A stretch of 64,000 nucleotides of DNA from Candidatus Nitrospira kreftii (GTDB lineage: Bacteria; Nitrospirota; Nitrospiria; Nitrospirales; Nitrospiraceae), in the NCBI GenBank assembly GCA_014058405.1, contig CP047423.1, positions 1,488,001 through 1,552,000 of the forward strand, in the 5' to 3' direction. Made by a program: the position numbers and the translations under genes. Within the stretch, counting starts at the first letter, position 1; each line of letters starts with the position of its first letter. This document shows positions 25,275-34,595 of this stretch, one piece after another. The notes beneath the pieces were generated by a model. The model was not told the DNA's origin. It did not search any database and saw nothing but the letters and a program-made list of their open reading frames with translations.

Positions 25275-26519
25275 TCATGAGACAAGCTGCGGTGTGTCGG
25301 CGGTGGGATTCCATGCATGGTCTTGTTCAACGGCATCCATCAGCCGTTGGAACATATCCGGTACGGCATGGGTCACACGGCTCCAATTCGAGATCATGGG
25401 AACACCCAGCGGATCTTCGAGAAAGCTGTCCGTTGCCAACGTCATCCCACGAAGGAAGACCTCCACGGCCTGGCGTTCTTCATGGCGATCAAAACGGAGG
25501 CTGTTGATCGCGGCATCATTTTCGTAGCGACTGATGGCCTCTTGGGCGGCTTGAAGGTAAGTGGCTCGCAACGTCTTGAGGGTGCTTTCAGAAAGAACCA
25601 ACCCTTCACTGGCCAAGTTGCGAAAAAGGGATTTAGTAATGTCGACGCACATTTTTAAAAGGCCGGCATCTGGATTGTGTGTCGACAGCGTTTGGTGTTT
25701 GTGTTCGTAGGCATCCGCGATGTCCACTTGGCAGATGCGCCGGAGTGCACAATTGCGGTATACCTCGGCCAGTACACCGATCTCCAACCCCCAATCGCCG
25801 GGAATTCGGTTGATCCAGGCCAGATCCCGCACCATGGCGAATTCACCTGCAAGCGGGTAGCGGAAACTGTCCAGAAACGAGAGGAGAGCATGGGGGCCAA
25901 CCAACAGTTGTAGGCTGCGGACCAAGGGCGTGATGAAGAGGCGCGTCACCCGGCCATGCATACGGTCCGTCACCCGACTGTAAAACCCTTTGCAAAATTC
26001 GTAAGCGAGGTTCGGGTTCGCAACGGGATAGCAGAGACGCGCCAGGTACTGACGGTCATAGCTCACAATGTCGCAGTCATGCAGGGCGATGACCTGACTC
26101 TGTCCTCTCGCCAGTACGTAACCATAGGCCGTCCAACATCCGCGTCCCTTGCCCTGTAGTCCGATATCGAGTTCGTGTGAGACCAGCGTGTTCAGGATCG
26201 CCTGGATCCTCGATCCGTCGTTCCAAATAACGCGGACTCGCTGGGGCAGCTGGGAAAAGAATTGCTTAGCGAACCGGAAATCCAGTGCGGAAGCCTGATC
26301 CAGAGAGATGACGATTTCATTGATATAGCGAACCTTGCTCAATGTCTCAACGATGCCCTTCAGGGCCGGCCGCTCTAGTTCCGCATAGAGGGAGGGAAGC
26401 ACTAAGGCGATGGGAGTCGTCTTCGCATACCGTTCAAGTTCCTCTTCCAGTTGCGCCGTGTTGGACCGACCGAGACGATGGAGGACGGTCACCACACCAT
26501 TTTGATAAAAGTCGGACAC
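25275..26519 (-). CDS. gpgS: Glucosyl-3-phosphoglycerate synthase
   Basis: This GT-A glycosyltransferase moves glucose from an NDP-sugar to 3-phosphoglycerate. The 414-residue protein shows ALVLPSLYAELERPAL near residue 40, GKGRGCWTAYGYVLARG, and the metal-binding motif HDCDIVSYDR. The late segments LAGEFAMVRDLAWINRIPGDWGLE and CQVDIADAYEHKHQ are characteristic of the GpgS family rather than MpgS. It starts at a GTG with GGAAAGGACATC upstream. The membrane protein and phosphatase follow on the same strand with gaps of 25 and 4 bases, so the three form one operon. Confidence 0.82.
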   Translation of the reverse strand: MSDFYQNGVVTVLHRLGRSNTAQLEEELERYAKTTPIALVLPSLYAELERPALKGIVETLSKVRYINEIVISLDQASALDFRFAKQFFSQLPQRVRVIWNDGSRIQAILNTLVSHELDIGLQGKGRGCWTAYGYVLARGQSQVIALHDCDIVSYDRQYLARLCYPVANPNLAYEFCKGFYSRVTDRMHGRVTRLFITPLVRSLQLLVGPHALLSFLDSFRYPLAGEFAMVRDLAWINRIPGDWGLEIGVLAEVYRNCALRRICQVDIADAYEHKHQTLSTHNPDAGLLKMCVDITKSLFRNLASEGLVLSESTLKTLRATYLQAAQEAISRYENDAAINSLRFDRHEERQAVEVFLRGMTLATDSFLEDPLGVPMISNWSRVTHAVPDMFQRLMDAVEQDHAWNPTADTPQLVS

Positions 26520-26763
26520 GATGTCCTTTCCGCTGAGCCGTAGACTCTAGCGACGGAAGCCAATTGCGCCCAAAGCCAAGGTGAGCGCGGAGTAGTACCA
26601 CTCGGCCCATTCTAATACAAGCTGGGAGAAAGTGCAGGGGGTATGCCATCACCGATCGTGACGAACGCCTGTGACTTCAGTCGGTTCGCTCGGAAGTGCC
26701 GAAGAATGTTTGAAGGACTCCTGATGGAGTGGAGGGAAAAGTAGGAAGAGGTGGGGGGGGTCC

Positions 26764-28425
26764 CTATGGCTTATCCGTCGAAAGTTTCTTCCCGAGACGA
26801 CGTGCCAATCGCACCATGCCAGGGGAACGGTCATTTGGGCTCAACAGAACGTTGAGGAGATGAAGCTGGCTTCCGTCTCCAAAGGCGGCGGCTAGACCCT
26901 GTTCAAATTCCCTCTGCGTACTCACTCGAGAACCTTTCCCGCCGCCGATCAACTCGCACACACGTTCATACTGCCATTCATGCACATCGTTGAAAGGGCC
27001 TTCCAAAATCTCTCGCTCTGTCGAATAACCCCGGTTATTGAGTAAGATGACAATTGGGGCCTGGCCATAGCGCACGCAGCTGGCTAACTCAGTTCCCGTC
27101 ATCTGAAACGCTCCGTCTCCTACCAAGACAATGGGCCGTAAACTGGGGTCGGCGAACGAAGCCCCTAGGGCAGCCGGAACGGCAAAGCCCATCGACGTGT
27201 AGTAGGCAGGAGACAGAAACTCAAACCGATGGCGCACATGTAGATCGGCCGCCGCGAAGAGCGATTCCCCCACGTCGGCGATCACGACGGTCTTTTCAGT
27301 GAGGACCGTATCCAGATGACGGAACAGCCCCTCCAGCGTGACGGGCGCATCCAAGTTCTGAACCGACGAAGTCGCGACGGCTCGAACCGGAAGCGGGCGT
27401 GGAGTATGAGAAAACGAGGGAAGCGGGGATCGTACCAGGCCCTGGACAAAATCCTGGAACTTGATCGATTCATACCGGTGGTGTTTGATGGCGACACGGT
27501 CAGCCGTCGCATGAATGGTCCGTCCTTCCGACAACAAGGGCGATCGTGCATCTAGGTCTTCCACATCAGATAAGATGGATCCCAGGATCAACAGACAGTC
27601 GGAGTCATTGATGAACTGCTGGACTTCTTCTCGGCCGATGAGTCCGCCGTACACGCCCACATAGAGCGGATGGTCTTCCCGAATGATTGATTTGCCGAGC
27701 AAGGTTGAGGCGATGGGGATATTGAGACGTTCGACCAAGCGGGCCAAGTCGTCCTGTAGCCCGAAGCGGCCCACTTCGGCGCCGACGAGCATAGCCGGCC
27801 GTTTCGCCGAGGCCAGCATGATCCGTACTTCGCTGAGCGCTTCCTCTAACGCGGCTGGGTCGCTCGGCGTATCTTCGATGCAGATCGGCTTCATTCCTCC
27901 AGTCAACGGACAGTGGACCATGTCGCGGGGGATTTCGATATAAATGGGGCGGCGGTAGCGAAGCAGGGCGGCAAAGGCTTGATCCATCTCGCGCTCAGCA
28001 GTCAGGGGATCGTCCAGCGTGACCGCAGCCACAGTCATCCGTTCGAACACCTCTCGCTGAGTGGCAAAATCTCGGACCATGTGATGTAAGTAGGGGGTGC
28101 GAGTTCGTTCAGACAGGCCTGGTGAACCGGTCAGGAGGACGACCGGCGACCGTTCGGCATAGGCGCAAGCGATGGCGTTGACGGTATTGAGCCCACCGAC
28201 GCAGTAGGTTACACAGACCGCACCGATCCCGTTGATTCGGGCATAGGCGTCCGCTGCAAACCCGGCGCAATCTTCTCGCGTCGTTCCCACGTGTTTAATC
28301 GGTGAGGCTTCGATCAATTGATAGAGGGAGAGGACATAGTCACCCGGAATGCCGAAGATATGGCGAACGCCGAGGCGATGCAGACGATCCAACACAGCGG
28401 AACCAATAGTGGCTTTGTCGCCCAT
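26764..28425 (-). CDS. ThDP-dependent 2-oxoacid decarboxylase (PDC/IPDC-like)
   Basis: The 553-residue protein has the three ThDP-enzyme domains. The N-terminal domain starts VLDRLHRLGVRHIFGIPGDYVLSLY and has the cofactor-activating Glu in TTREDCAGFAADAYAR. A His-His pair (YLHHMVRDF) sits where pyruvate and indolepyruvate decarboxylases keep their catalytic His residues. The C-terminal cofactor motif is VGDGAFQMTGTELASCVRYGQAPIVILLNN. It should convert a 2-oxoacid to an aldehyde; acetolactate synthases lack the HH pair. The substrate is open. It is divergent from the methyltransferase gene and 244 bases from the glucosylglycerate operon. Confidence 0.82.
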   Translation of the reverse strand: MGDKATIGSAVLDRLHRLGVRHIFGIPGDYVLSLYQLIEASPIKHVGTTREDCAGFAADAYARINGIGAVCVTYCVGGLNTVNAIACAYAERSPVVLLTGSPGLSERTRTPYLHHMVRDFATQREVFERMTVAAVTLDDPLTAEREMDQAFAALLRYRRPIYIEIPRDMVHCPLTGGMKPICIEDTPSDPAALEEALSEVRIMLASAKRPAMLVGAEVGRFGLQDDLARLVERLNIPIASTLLGKSIIREDHPLYVGVYGGLIGREEVQQFINDSDCLLILGSILSDVEDLDARSPLLSEGRTIHATADRVAIKHHRYESIKFQDFVQGLVRSPLPSFSHTPRPLPVRAVATSSVQNLDAPVTLEGLFRHLDTVLTEKTVVIADVGESLFAAADLHVRHRFEFLSPAYYTSMGFAVPAALGASFADPSLRPIVLVGDGAFQMTGTELASCVRYGQAPIVILLNNRGYSTEREILEGPFNDVHEWQYERVCELIGGGKGSRVSTQREFEQGLAAAFGDGSQLHLLNVLLSPNDRSPGMVRLARRLGKKLSTDKP

Positions 28426-28587
28426 TCTTCTTTATCCTCACGCAGAATGTGAAATGTGTCATCCTCAGGAAAACATACTGGCCGGGGTTCGTCAAGCAAT
28501 GAGCGTGTGGCGTTCGAGTTGACGCTAGCCGGTCCGTGACCATTCACGCAACAGAGTTCGTAACATCCTGGTATGGGAGAACAGATT

Positions 28588-29763
28588 ATGACATCCATGG
28601 CCCACGTCCGCCTCACTTCGATCCGTACCCCGGAGGGGCGGCCTCTCTGGCTCTTTGCCAGTCACGTTGGGCCGCTTACTGGTGAAGCAGCGGCCGGGGA
28701 CTTGGTCGATGTCCTGACCCCTAATGGACAATTTTACGGACGTGGTCTCTACAACCCTGCTTCGAAAATCCGCGTTCGCCTCCTGACATTTGAGGATGAG
28801 CCGATCGATGAGACGTTCTGGCGGGGAAGAATCCAGCAGGCGATCCGCTTACGGCAGCGCGTGGTTGCGCAATCCAATGCCTATCGGCTGATCTATGCCG
28901 AGGGCGATCGACTACCGGGGTTGATCGTGGATCGCTACGATCAGCTGCTGGTCATGCAGTGCCTCTCGTTCGGCATGGATAGTCGCAAAGAACTCATCGC
29001 CGACGTCCTGATGAAGGAATTGAATCTGACAAGGGTCTATCTACGGAACGAGGCCAAGAGCCGGCAACTCGAAGGATTGCCGCTTGAACGGAGATTTCTC
29101 TGCGGCAGCGGCCCGACACAGGTGGAGATTCAGGAAGGGAACGCGAAGTTTCTAGTCGATGTCGAGAAGGGACAGAAGACCGGCTGGTTTTGCGATCAAC
29201 GGGAAAATCGGTTGGCGGCGGCCAAGCTCGCGGCAGGAGCGGAGGTGCTGGAAGTATTCTGCCATACCGGTGCCTTCGGCATTCATGCCGCGCTCGCCGG
29301 AGCCGTCTCAGTGGAGGGCCTTGATGTTAGTCTAGACACACTGGCCATGGCCAAAACGCAGGCCGGGATGAACAAGGTAGCGGATCGCTGCATCTATCGC
29401 CAAGCCGATGCGTTCGAGGAGATGCGTAAGCTGGTGAAGGAGGGCCGACGCTATGACCTTGTGATCCTCGATCCTCCAGCCTTTGCCCGCAGTCAACAGG
29501 CCTTGGCTGGCGCGCTGACTGGGTATAAGGATGTCAATCTCTTGGGGCTGAAGCTGCTCAAGCCGGAAGGGTTTCTCGTGACCAGCTCCTGTTCTCATCC
29601 CGTCTCTGAGGCAGATCTCTGGAAGAGCATCCGCCTGGCAGCGCGCGACGCCAAACGAGACATTCGCTTGATCGAACAGCGGGGCCAAAGCGCCGACCAT
29701 CCCATCCTCGCCAGCATGCCCGAGACGCGGTATCTGAAGTGCTTCATCGTGCAGGTATTGTAG
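28588..29763 (+). CDS. RlmI-like class I SAM-dependent rRNA methyltransferase
   Basis: The product of about 391 residues has an N-terminal PUA-like part (HVGPLTGEAAAGDLVDVLTPNGQFYGRGLYNP), an EEHUD-like middle (RLIYAEGDRLPGLIVDRY) and a Rossmann methyltransferase. The latter shows VLEVFCHTGAFGIHAALAGA and the catalytic motifs LVILDPPAFARS and SSCSHPVSE. Such proteins make m5C in 23S rRNA (E. coli C1962). An in-frame ATG at 28573 is an alternative start; 28588 has GGGAGA at good spacing. Downstream is a 0.2 kb gap and then the helicase gene. Confidence 0.9.
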   Translation: MTSMAHVRLTSIRTPEGRPLWLFASHVGPLTGEAAAGDLVDVLTPNGQFYGRGLYNPASKIRVRLLTFEDEPIDETFWRGRIQQAIRLRQRVVAQSNAYRLIYAEGDRLPGLIVDRYDQLLVMQCLSFGMDSRKELIADVLMKELNLTRVYLRNEAKSRQLEGLPLERRFLCGSGPTQVEIQEGNAKFLVDVEKGQKTGWFCDQRENRLAAAKLAAGAEVLEVFCHTGAFGIHAALAGAVSVEGLDVSLDTLAMAKTQAGMNKVADRCIYRQADAFEEMRKLVKEGRRYDLVILDPPAFARSQQALAGALTGYKDVNLLGLKLLKPEGFLVTSSCSHPVSEADLWKSIRLAARDAKRDIRLIEQRGQSADHPILASMPETRYLKCFIVQVL

Positions 29764-29991
29764 GCATGACCTCGCTAATTGGTGAATCGTCCTGTTCTAT
29801 CCAATGGCATAAGGAGCTGATCCCCCAGTCCAATGGCAGTAATGATTACATTTATCGGTAAAGAGGGTATGCTTTACCCACAGTTAGGCCAAGAACAGCC
29901 AACAAGTACTGGCTTTGAGCGATTGAGCATTCAGAGATCGAGAGAGGAATGTGCAAGACATTGAGGATTGGCTTAGTTCTTGGGCGTAGAT

Positions 29992-32900
29992 ATGGCGCGA
30001 AAATATTTTCGGTCTTCCATACAAGAATTAGAGCTGTTGTTCAGGGATCAGAACGATAGCATCGACATTCTGCAGGCATTACAGGAGGAACTGACTCATA
30101 GGACAACGGATCGTGCAGCGAGGTTACGTAATCAGGTAATTGAGCGACTTACGGCATTGAGGAAAGAGTCGTCGCCGCAGAAGGAAACTTCGCATGAGCC
30201 TCCACCTGAACGGCCACACCAAAGCCAGCCGATGCCTCGCATGCATGAAGAGAAGTTAGCGTCTCGTCCTCCTAAACCACCCGATAGACCTTCGCCTGCA
30301 ACCGAATCTTTACGAGCAAAGCCGCCAACGGAACAACAACGACCCTTTCCACCTGTCAGTGATCGTCCAGAGGATATTCTTTCGGCGTGGACGGCATTGG
30401 AAGTTCTTTCTCCGCCAAACTATACCCGGCTTGAGGATTTGGCCAGTGGAGACCGGCGACGCGTCGCACTGCTGAACGAATCTGCGCTTCCGTGGGAACG
30501 TGGTGAGAAGTCACGACCGAACCAGCGTCTTTATTATCAGGTTGTTCTTGGCTCAATAAAAATGGAACCGGCGGTAGAGAGGCTCGTTGAGCGATACGCC
30601 GACACGTCTCCGGAGAAGAAAAACCCCACGGGCAAGGCCGTGCTTGCCATCGTCATGGTGAACCGTCAAGGACAACTTGTGGAATCACCGGCTATCGATA
30701 TTTCGAGTTTCGGCTGGGGTGTCATGTGTGCGTTGAAGGGCGAGCTGGCCGATCTGGCATCGTGGCCGAATGTTGAACCAAAGTTGGTCGAGAAAATCGA
30801 GAAGCAGCTTCTCGGGATGGCAGCAGGAAATGAAAACGAGGATGAACTGAGAAAGCGTCCGATCACGCGAACGGCACTGATGGCCGCCTATAATGCGCTT
30901 GTCCAGGAACTTGAATTACCGAGCGAATGGGTCGAGCCGCCAGAGTTCGCCATTCGCTCGTATACATATTTCAAGGACCTGAACCCACCAGAACCACTGC
31001 TCCTGAACAGTTTTTTCCTCAAAGATCTTATACTTGCTCGAGAACTTTGCTTGGAGGGTAAGGCAACGCCGAATCTCTGGCGTTATCTAGGCATGGATCG
31101 TCCGCAACCCGGTCTGGACTTATTGTGTGACACCACTGCCTTGGCAACGGCTGTGAGCCCTAGGTTCACACCGTTGGCGCGCTGGCCTGGGCCAGGGCGT
31201 CATCCTCTCGTCTTACTTCAGCAAGCTGCAGTCAACTCAGTGTTCCGAGAGACAAAGTCTGGTGGATTGCTCGGCATCAATGGCCCACCCGGAACCGGAA
31301 AGACGACGCTGCTTCGAGATCTGGTTGCTGGGATAGTTGCGAAACGAGCTGAGGCGATGGCGAAGTTCGATGATCCTGAGGAGGCATTTGAGCATTCCGG
31401 GCAACGGCTCAAAGCCGGCGATGGCTGGATTCACCTTTACCGGTTAAACCGATCTCTGTGTGGATACGAGATGCTGGTCGCATCATCAAACAACAAAGCT
31501 GTCGAGAACGTAAGTGCAGAAATCCCAGGGCTTAGCGCTATTGCTGACGATGCGCCGGAATTGCGTTACTTTAAAACGTTGTCAGATGCGCTCCATCGGT
31601 CTGAAACATGGGGGGCCATCGCTGCGGTGCTAGGTAACGCTCTGAATCGAAGCCGATTTAAGCAAGCCTTCTGGTGGGACGAGAATAGCGGACTGAACAA
31701 CTACCTACGAGCCGCCGCAGGTTCGGTCTGGGCAGTGGAGATGACTGACCAAGACACAGGTCTCGTTGCTCGACGAGTACCACATATTGTCGAGGCGGAA
31801 CAGCCGCCATCTAGCCGTGAAGAAGCACTTAGACGATGGAAGGGTGCGCGAAAGCGATTCCTGAGTGCTCTGGACAAGATCCAGAAGTGGGAGACACGCT
31901 TGGAAGGCCTACGCACGGATGTAGACCAACTGCCAATCTGGGCACAGGCAGAGGCCGACGCTGAGGCTAGGCGTGACGCTGCCACAGAAAAGGCGACACG
32001 AGTAGATTCAATATTAGCAATTGCTCGGCAGGCAGAAGCCGAAGCATCGCGTGAGCTTCAACATGCTAATCGAGAGCTTCGAGCACATGACCTGACAAAA
32101 CCAGGATTCTGGGCGCGCTTGTTCAAAACGCGCACTGCGCGTGAATGGTTGGACACGCTAGACGCTCTCCGTTCCAAGTATCGACTATTAGAGACACAGC
32201 ACACCAGAACTTCGACAGACTGCCATCGCGTTGAGGATGAGCTTCAGCGGGCCGTACGGGAACGGGAGAATATCGAGAAAGCGTGGCAAGCTGCCTGTGC
32301 ACAGCATCTGCAGGTGAAGGAACGACTCGCTGAGGCACAGCAGAAGTACGGAGTTGTCCTCGTGGATACGGCATTTTTTGAATTGAGTCATGACAAGCGG
32401 CATCAAATTACGCCATGGTTTTCTCCTGATGCCCAACGTCTTCGCGACGAGGTTTTTATTACCGCTATGGCGGTACACCGGTCCTTCATCGATGCCGCCG
32501 CCAAGCCATTGCGTCATAACCTCGGTGCACTTATGAACGCGTTCACTACGCAGATGTTACCGGGCGCCGAGAAGCAAGCGTTACTGCCGGACCTATGGGC
32601 GTCACTGTTCCTCGTTGTGCCGTTAGTTTCGACGACCTTTGCGTCCGTCAACCGAATGCTCGGCAAGCTACCTCTCGAAAGCCTTGGCTGGCTCCTTGTG
32701 GACGAGGCGGGTCAGGCATTGCCACAAGCTGCTGTGGGCGCGATCTTGCGAAGCCGTCGCGCTATTATTGTTGGTGACCCGGTGCAGATTGAGCCAGTGG
32801 TCGTGCTGCCCGACACGTTGACGAACGCCATCTGCCGTCGTTTTGGCGTGGACCCAGAGAAGTACGCTGCTCCAATGGCTTCCGTGCAGACCCTCGGCGA

Positions 32901-33546
32901 CGCTGCTTCAACCTACCGGAGTGAGTTCCAAACGAAAATGGGCAGTCGGAGTGTGGGCGTCCCGTTGCTAGTGCATCGGCGATGTTCAGAACCAATGTTT
33001 GGGATCTCCAATGCAGTAGCCTATTCTGGCATGATGGTGTCCGCGAAATCTCCCAAACCATCTCCCATCAGAGATGTGCTTGGCCCTTCCAGATGGATTC
33101 ACATCGAAGGCAGTGGTGAGGACAAATGGTGCCGAGAAGAGGGTGATGAGGTGCTACGCCTGTTGCGACAAATTGCCGCAGTTCACGTGTTGCCCGAGCT
33201 CTATCTCATCACGCCTTTTGTCATTGTTGCAGACCGGTTGCGCCAAATAGTACGCGATAGCGGAGTGCTCAACGGTTGGGTTGAAGAGGACCCTTGGCGC
33301 TGGACCAACGAGCGAATCGGTACAGTACATACGGTGCAGGGTCGCGAAGCTGAGGCGGTAATTCTTGCTTTAGGTGCTCCCTATCCAGCTCAAACCGGGG
33401 CCCGCGGCTGGGCTGGCGGACGGCCTAACTTGCTAAATGTGGCTGTTACTCGCGCAAAGGAAGTCATCTATGTCATTGGTAACCGAGAGCTATGGCGTGA
33501 AGCGGGTGTATTCCAAGAACTTGATAAACGTCTGCCGCAGGTATGA
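29992..33546 (+). CDS. Large SF1 (Upf1/Dna2-type) DNA/RNA helicase
   Basis: The 1184-residue cytoplasmic protein has Walker A GINGPPGTGKTTLLRDL near residue 430, motif II LLVDEAGQA near 902 and motif III VGDPVQIEPVV. The C-terminal motifs are VHTVQGREAEAVILALG and LLNVAVTRAKEVIYVIGN near 1146. This is the Upf1-like SF1 layout (AAA_11/AAA_12). An extra N-terminal 300 residues with a Pro-rich linker precede it, and a long coiled-coil insertion (about 620-790, rich in Ala, Glu, Arg) splits the first RecA domain, as in other large bacterial Upf1-like helicases. ATG 29992 is used; a TTG 12 bases upstream is possible. Many such orphan helicases belong to defence islands, but no partner is visible here. 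Confidence 0.85.
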   Translation: MARKYFRSSIQELELLFRDQNDSIDILQALQEELTHRTTDRAARLRNQVIERLTALRKESSPQKETSHEPPPERPHQSQPMPRMHEEKLASRPPKPPDRPSPATESLRAKPPTEQQRPFPPVSDRPEDILSAWTALEVLSPPNYTRLEDLASGDRRRVALLNESALPWERGEKSRPNQRLYYQVVLGSIKMEPAVERLVERYADTSPEKKNPTGKAVLAIVMVNRQGQLVESPAIDISSFGWGVMCALKGELADLASWPNVEPKLVEKIEKQLLGMAAGNENEDELRKRPITRTALMAAYNALVQELELPSEWVEPPEFAIRSYTYFKDLNPPEPLLLNSFFLKDLILARELCLEGKATPNLWRYLGMDRPQPGLDLLCDTTALATAVSPRFTPLARWPGPGRHPLVLLQQAAVNSVFRETKSGGLLGINGPPGTGKTTLLRDLVAGIVAKRAEAMAKFDDPEEAFEHSGQRLKAGDGWIHLYRLNRSLCGYEMLVASSNNKAVENVSAEIPGLSAIADDAPELRYFKTLSDALHRSETWGAIAAVLGNALNRSRFKQAFWWDENSGLNNYLRAAAGSVWAVEMTDQDTGLVARRVPHIVEAEQPPSSREEALRRWKGARKRFLSALDKIQKWETRLEGLRTDVDQLPIWAQAEADAEARRDAATEKATRVDSILAIARQAEAEASRELQHANRELRAHDLTKPGFWARLFKTRTAREWLDTLDALRSKYRLLETQHTRTSTDCHRVEDELQRAVRERENIEKAWQAACAQHLQVKERLAEAQQKYGVVLVDTAFFELSHDKRHQITPWFSPDAQRLRDEVFITAMAVHRSFIDAAAKPLRHNLGALMNAFTTQMLPGAEKQALLPDLWASLFLVVPLVSTTFASVNRMLGKLPLESLGWLLVDEAGQALPQAAVGAILRSRRAIIVGDPVQIEPVVVLPDTLTNAICRRFGVDPEKYAAPMASVQTLGDAASTYRSEFQTKMGSRSVGVPLLVHRRCSEPMFGISNAVAYSGMMVSAKSPKPSPIRDVLGPSRWIHIEGSGEDKWCREEGDEVLRLLRQIAAVHVLPELYLITPFVIVADRLRQIVRDSGVLNGWVEEDPWRWTNERIGTVHTVQGREAEAVILALGAPYPAQTGARGWAGGRPNLLNVAVTRAKEVIYVIGNRELWREAGVFQELDKRLPQV

Positions 33547-33639
33547 GTCAGTATACGGGAAAGCAATAAAGGGTCTGGCGTCTTTTATAGGTGGCTGCAC
33601 ATTGTTTCTAATTGAATAGCTATACTCATGCCGTTTCTT

Positions 33640-33850
33640 GCAGCTGAGCGAGTGGTAGAAGATGCACGGGGAAGTCTCTAGCGAGCCTGCCACGCACGCT
33701 GTAGGTGCTCCACTGCGGTTCAGTTTTTCACGCCCATACCAATCACGATGAGCAGCGCATAGCCCTGGTTCGTGCAGCCTTCGACCGGAGGCATCCTCTC
33801 TCCAGGCGTAACAGCCAACGCCGCCTGCTTTGCGTTGGACGGTGAGCATG
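33640..33850 (-). repeat. Diverged repeat copy 1 (includes a gene remnant)
   Basis: This stretch resembles 34380-34595 by eye along its whole length, including sequence after the stop codon of the gene in copy 2. The two copies are direct repeats on the same strand about 740 bases apart, with the zinc-ribbon gene between them. Confidence 0.55.
33720..33850 (-). pseudogene. Remnant of the 3' end of an exported-protein gene
   Basis: The minus strand encodes CSPSNAKQAALAVTPGE, then RMPPVEGCTNQGYALLIVIG and GVKN before a TGA at 33720-33722. That closely matches the C-terminus of the intact gene at 34462-35157 (CSPASAKQTAFPVTPGG, MPPVEGCTKQDYAVLIVIG). A stop codon occurs a few codons upstream, so only the last ~45 residues survive. 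It is a truncated duplicate, without start or ribosome site. Confidence 0.7.
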
Positions 33851-33947
33851 GCTTACCCACCGTCGACGGGGTCTAGCCCGTGGGACGGACGGTTGCTCCA
33901 TGAGCAATCTGAGAATGCAAAGTGTCCGTCCCCGTTGCTTCGGTTTC

Positions 33948-34121
33948 TTACTGCGCAGCAACGGTCTGGGACTCGCGGGCTGCCAGGCTCTTTCGGCGAT
34001 TGCTGGAAATAGTGCGGTCGATGATCGCCCCGCAGTTGATGCATTTCCAGGCATAGAACACGAGAAAGAAATCCGAGAACCGCTCTAACATCATCATCCC
34101 TTTACACTTCGGACAGTCCAT
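33948..34121 (-). CDS. Small zinc-ribbon protein, 57 residues
   Basis: The frame starts at an ATG at 34121 with TTAGGAGGGAGCT directly upstream, an excellent ribosome site. It encodes MDCPKCKGMMMLERFSDFF, later YAWKCINCGAIID and a polar tail. Two CxxC pairs (CPKC, CINC) spaced by about 23 residues form a rubredoxin-like zinc ribbon. It is too short for standard length cut-offs. Short zinc-ribbon proteins of this kind bind RNA, DNA or proteins; its target is unknown. Confidence 0.75.
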   Translation of the reverse strand: MDCPKCKGMMMLERFSDFFLVFYAWKCINCGAIIDRTISSNRRKSLAARESQTVAAQ

Positions 34122-34461
34122 AGCTCCCTCCTAAGGTGGTTACGTTCACAGCTACCACCAAAGTGAAGCAAAAGCTGCGCCAAATGTGCAGATGTCGGTA
34201 TTCCAATGATTTCGTAGATATGTATTTAAACTTAGCTAAGTATTGTTAAGTTATTGACTGTACGAGAGTGATCAATCCGTCAATGTCTTGTCAGGTTGTG
34301 CGTAGAGCAAAGGGGCGGGAATCTTTTCTCGTCGGCCATACATCACGTCTGATGCGAATAGCTCTAGCTATGCTGTTCCCGACTCTTCAATGAGTGGGAG
34401 GAGATGCACTGGGAGGTTTCCGGTAAGCCAGCTGCGTGCACTGTCGGTGCGTCACTGAGGC
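34122..34461. other. AT-rich intergenic stretch and second repeat edge
   Basis: This 340-base stretch upstream of the zinc-ribbon gene contains AT-rich sequence (34190-34260) that could hold its promoter. From about 34380 it carries repeat copy 2, which runs on into the next gene. I see no RNA gene or ORF of quality. Confidence 0.45.
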
Positions 34462-34595
34462 TCAGTTTCCCGCGCCTATACCGATCACGATGAGTACGGC
34501 ATAATCTTGCTTCGTGCAGCCCTCGACGGGAGGCATCGTGCCTCCTGGGGTAACGGGAAATGCTGTCTGCTTTGCGCTGGCCGGCGAGCATGAAC
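34380..34595 (-). repeat. Diverged repeat copy 2
   Basis: This copy contains the 3' end of the intact exported-protein gene and about 80 bases beyond its stop; it matches copy 1 at 33640-33850. The intact copy shows which gene the truncated one came from. Confidence 0.55.

Noticed and set aside
26753-26760. Run of eight G just downstream of the decarboxylase stop
   Set aside because: Lies outside coding sequence, so it has no frame effect; noted only as a possible sequencing-error indicator similar to the kinase run.
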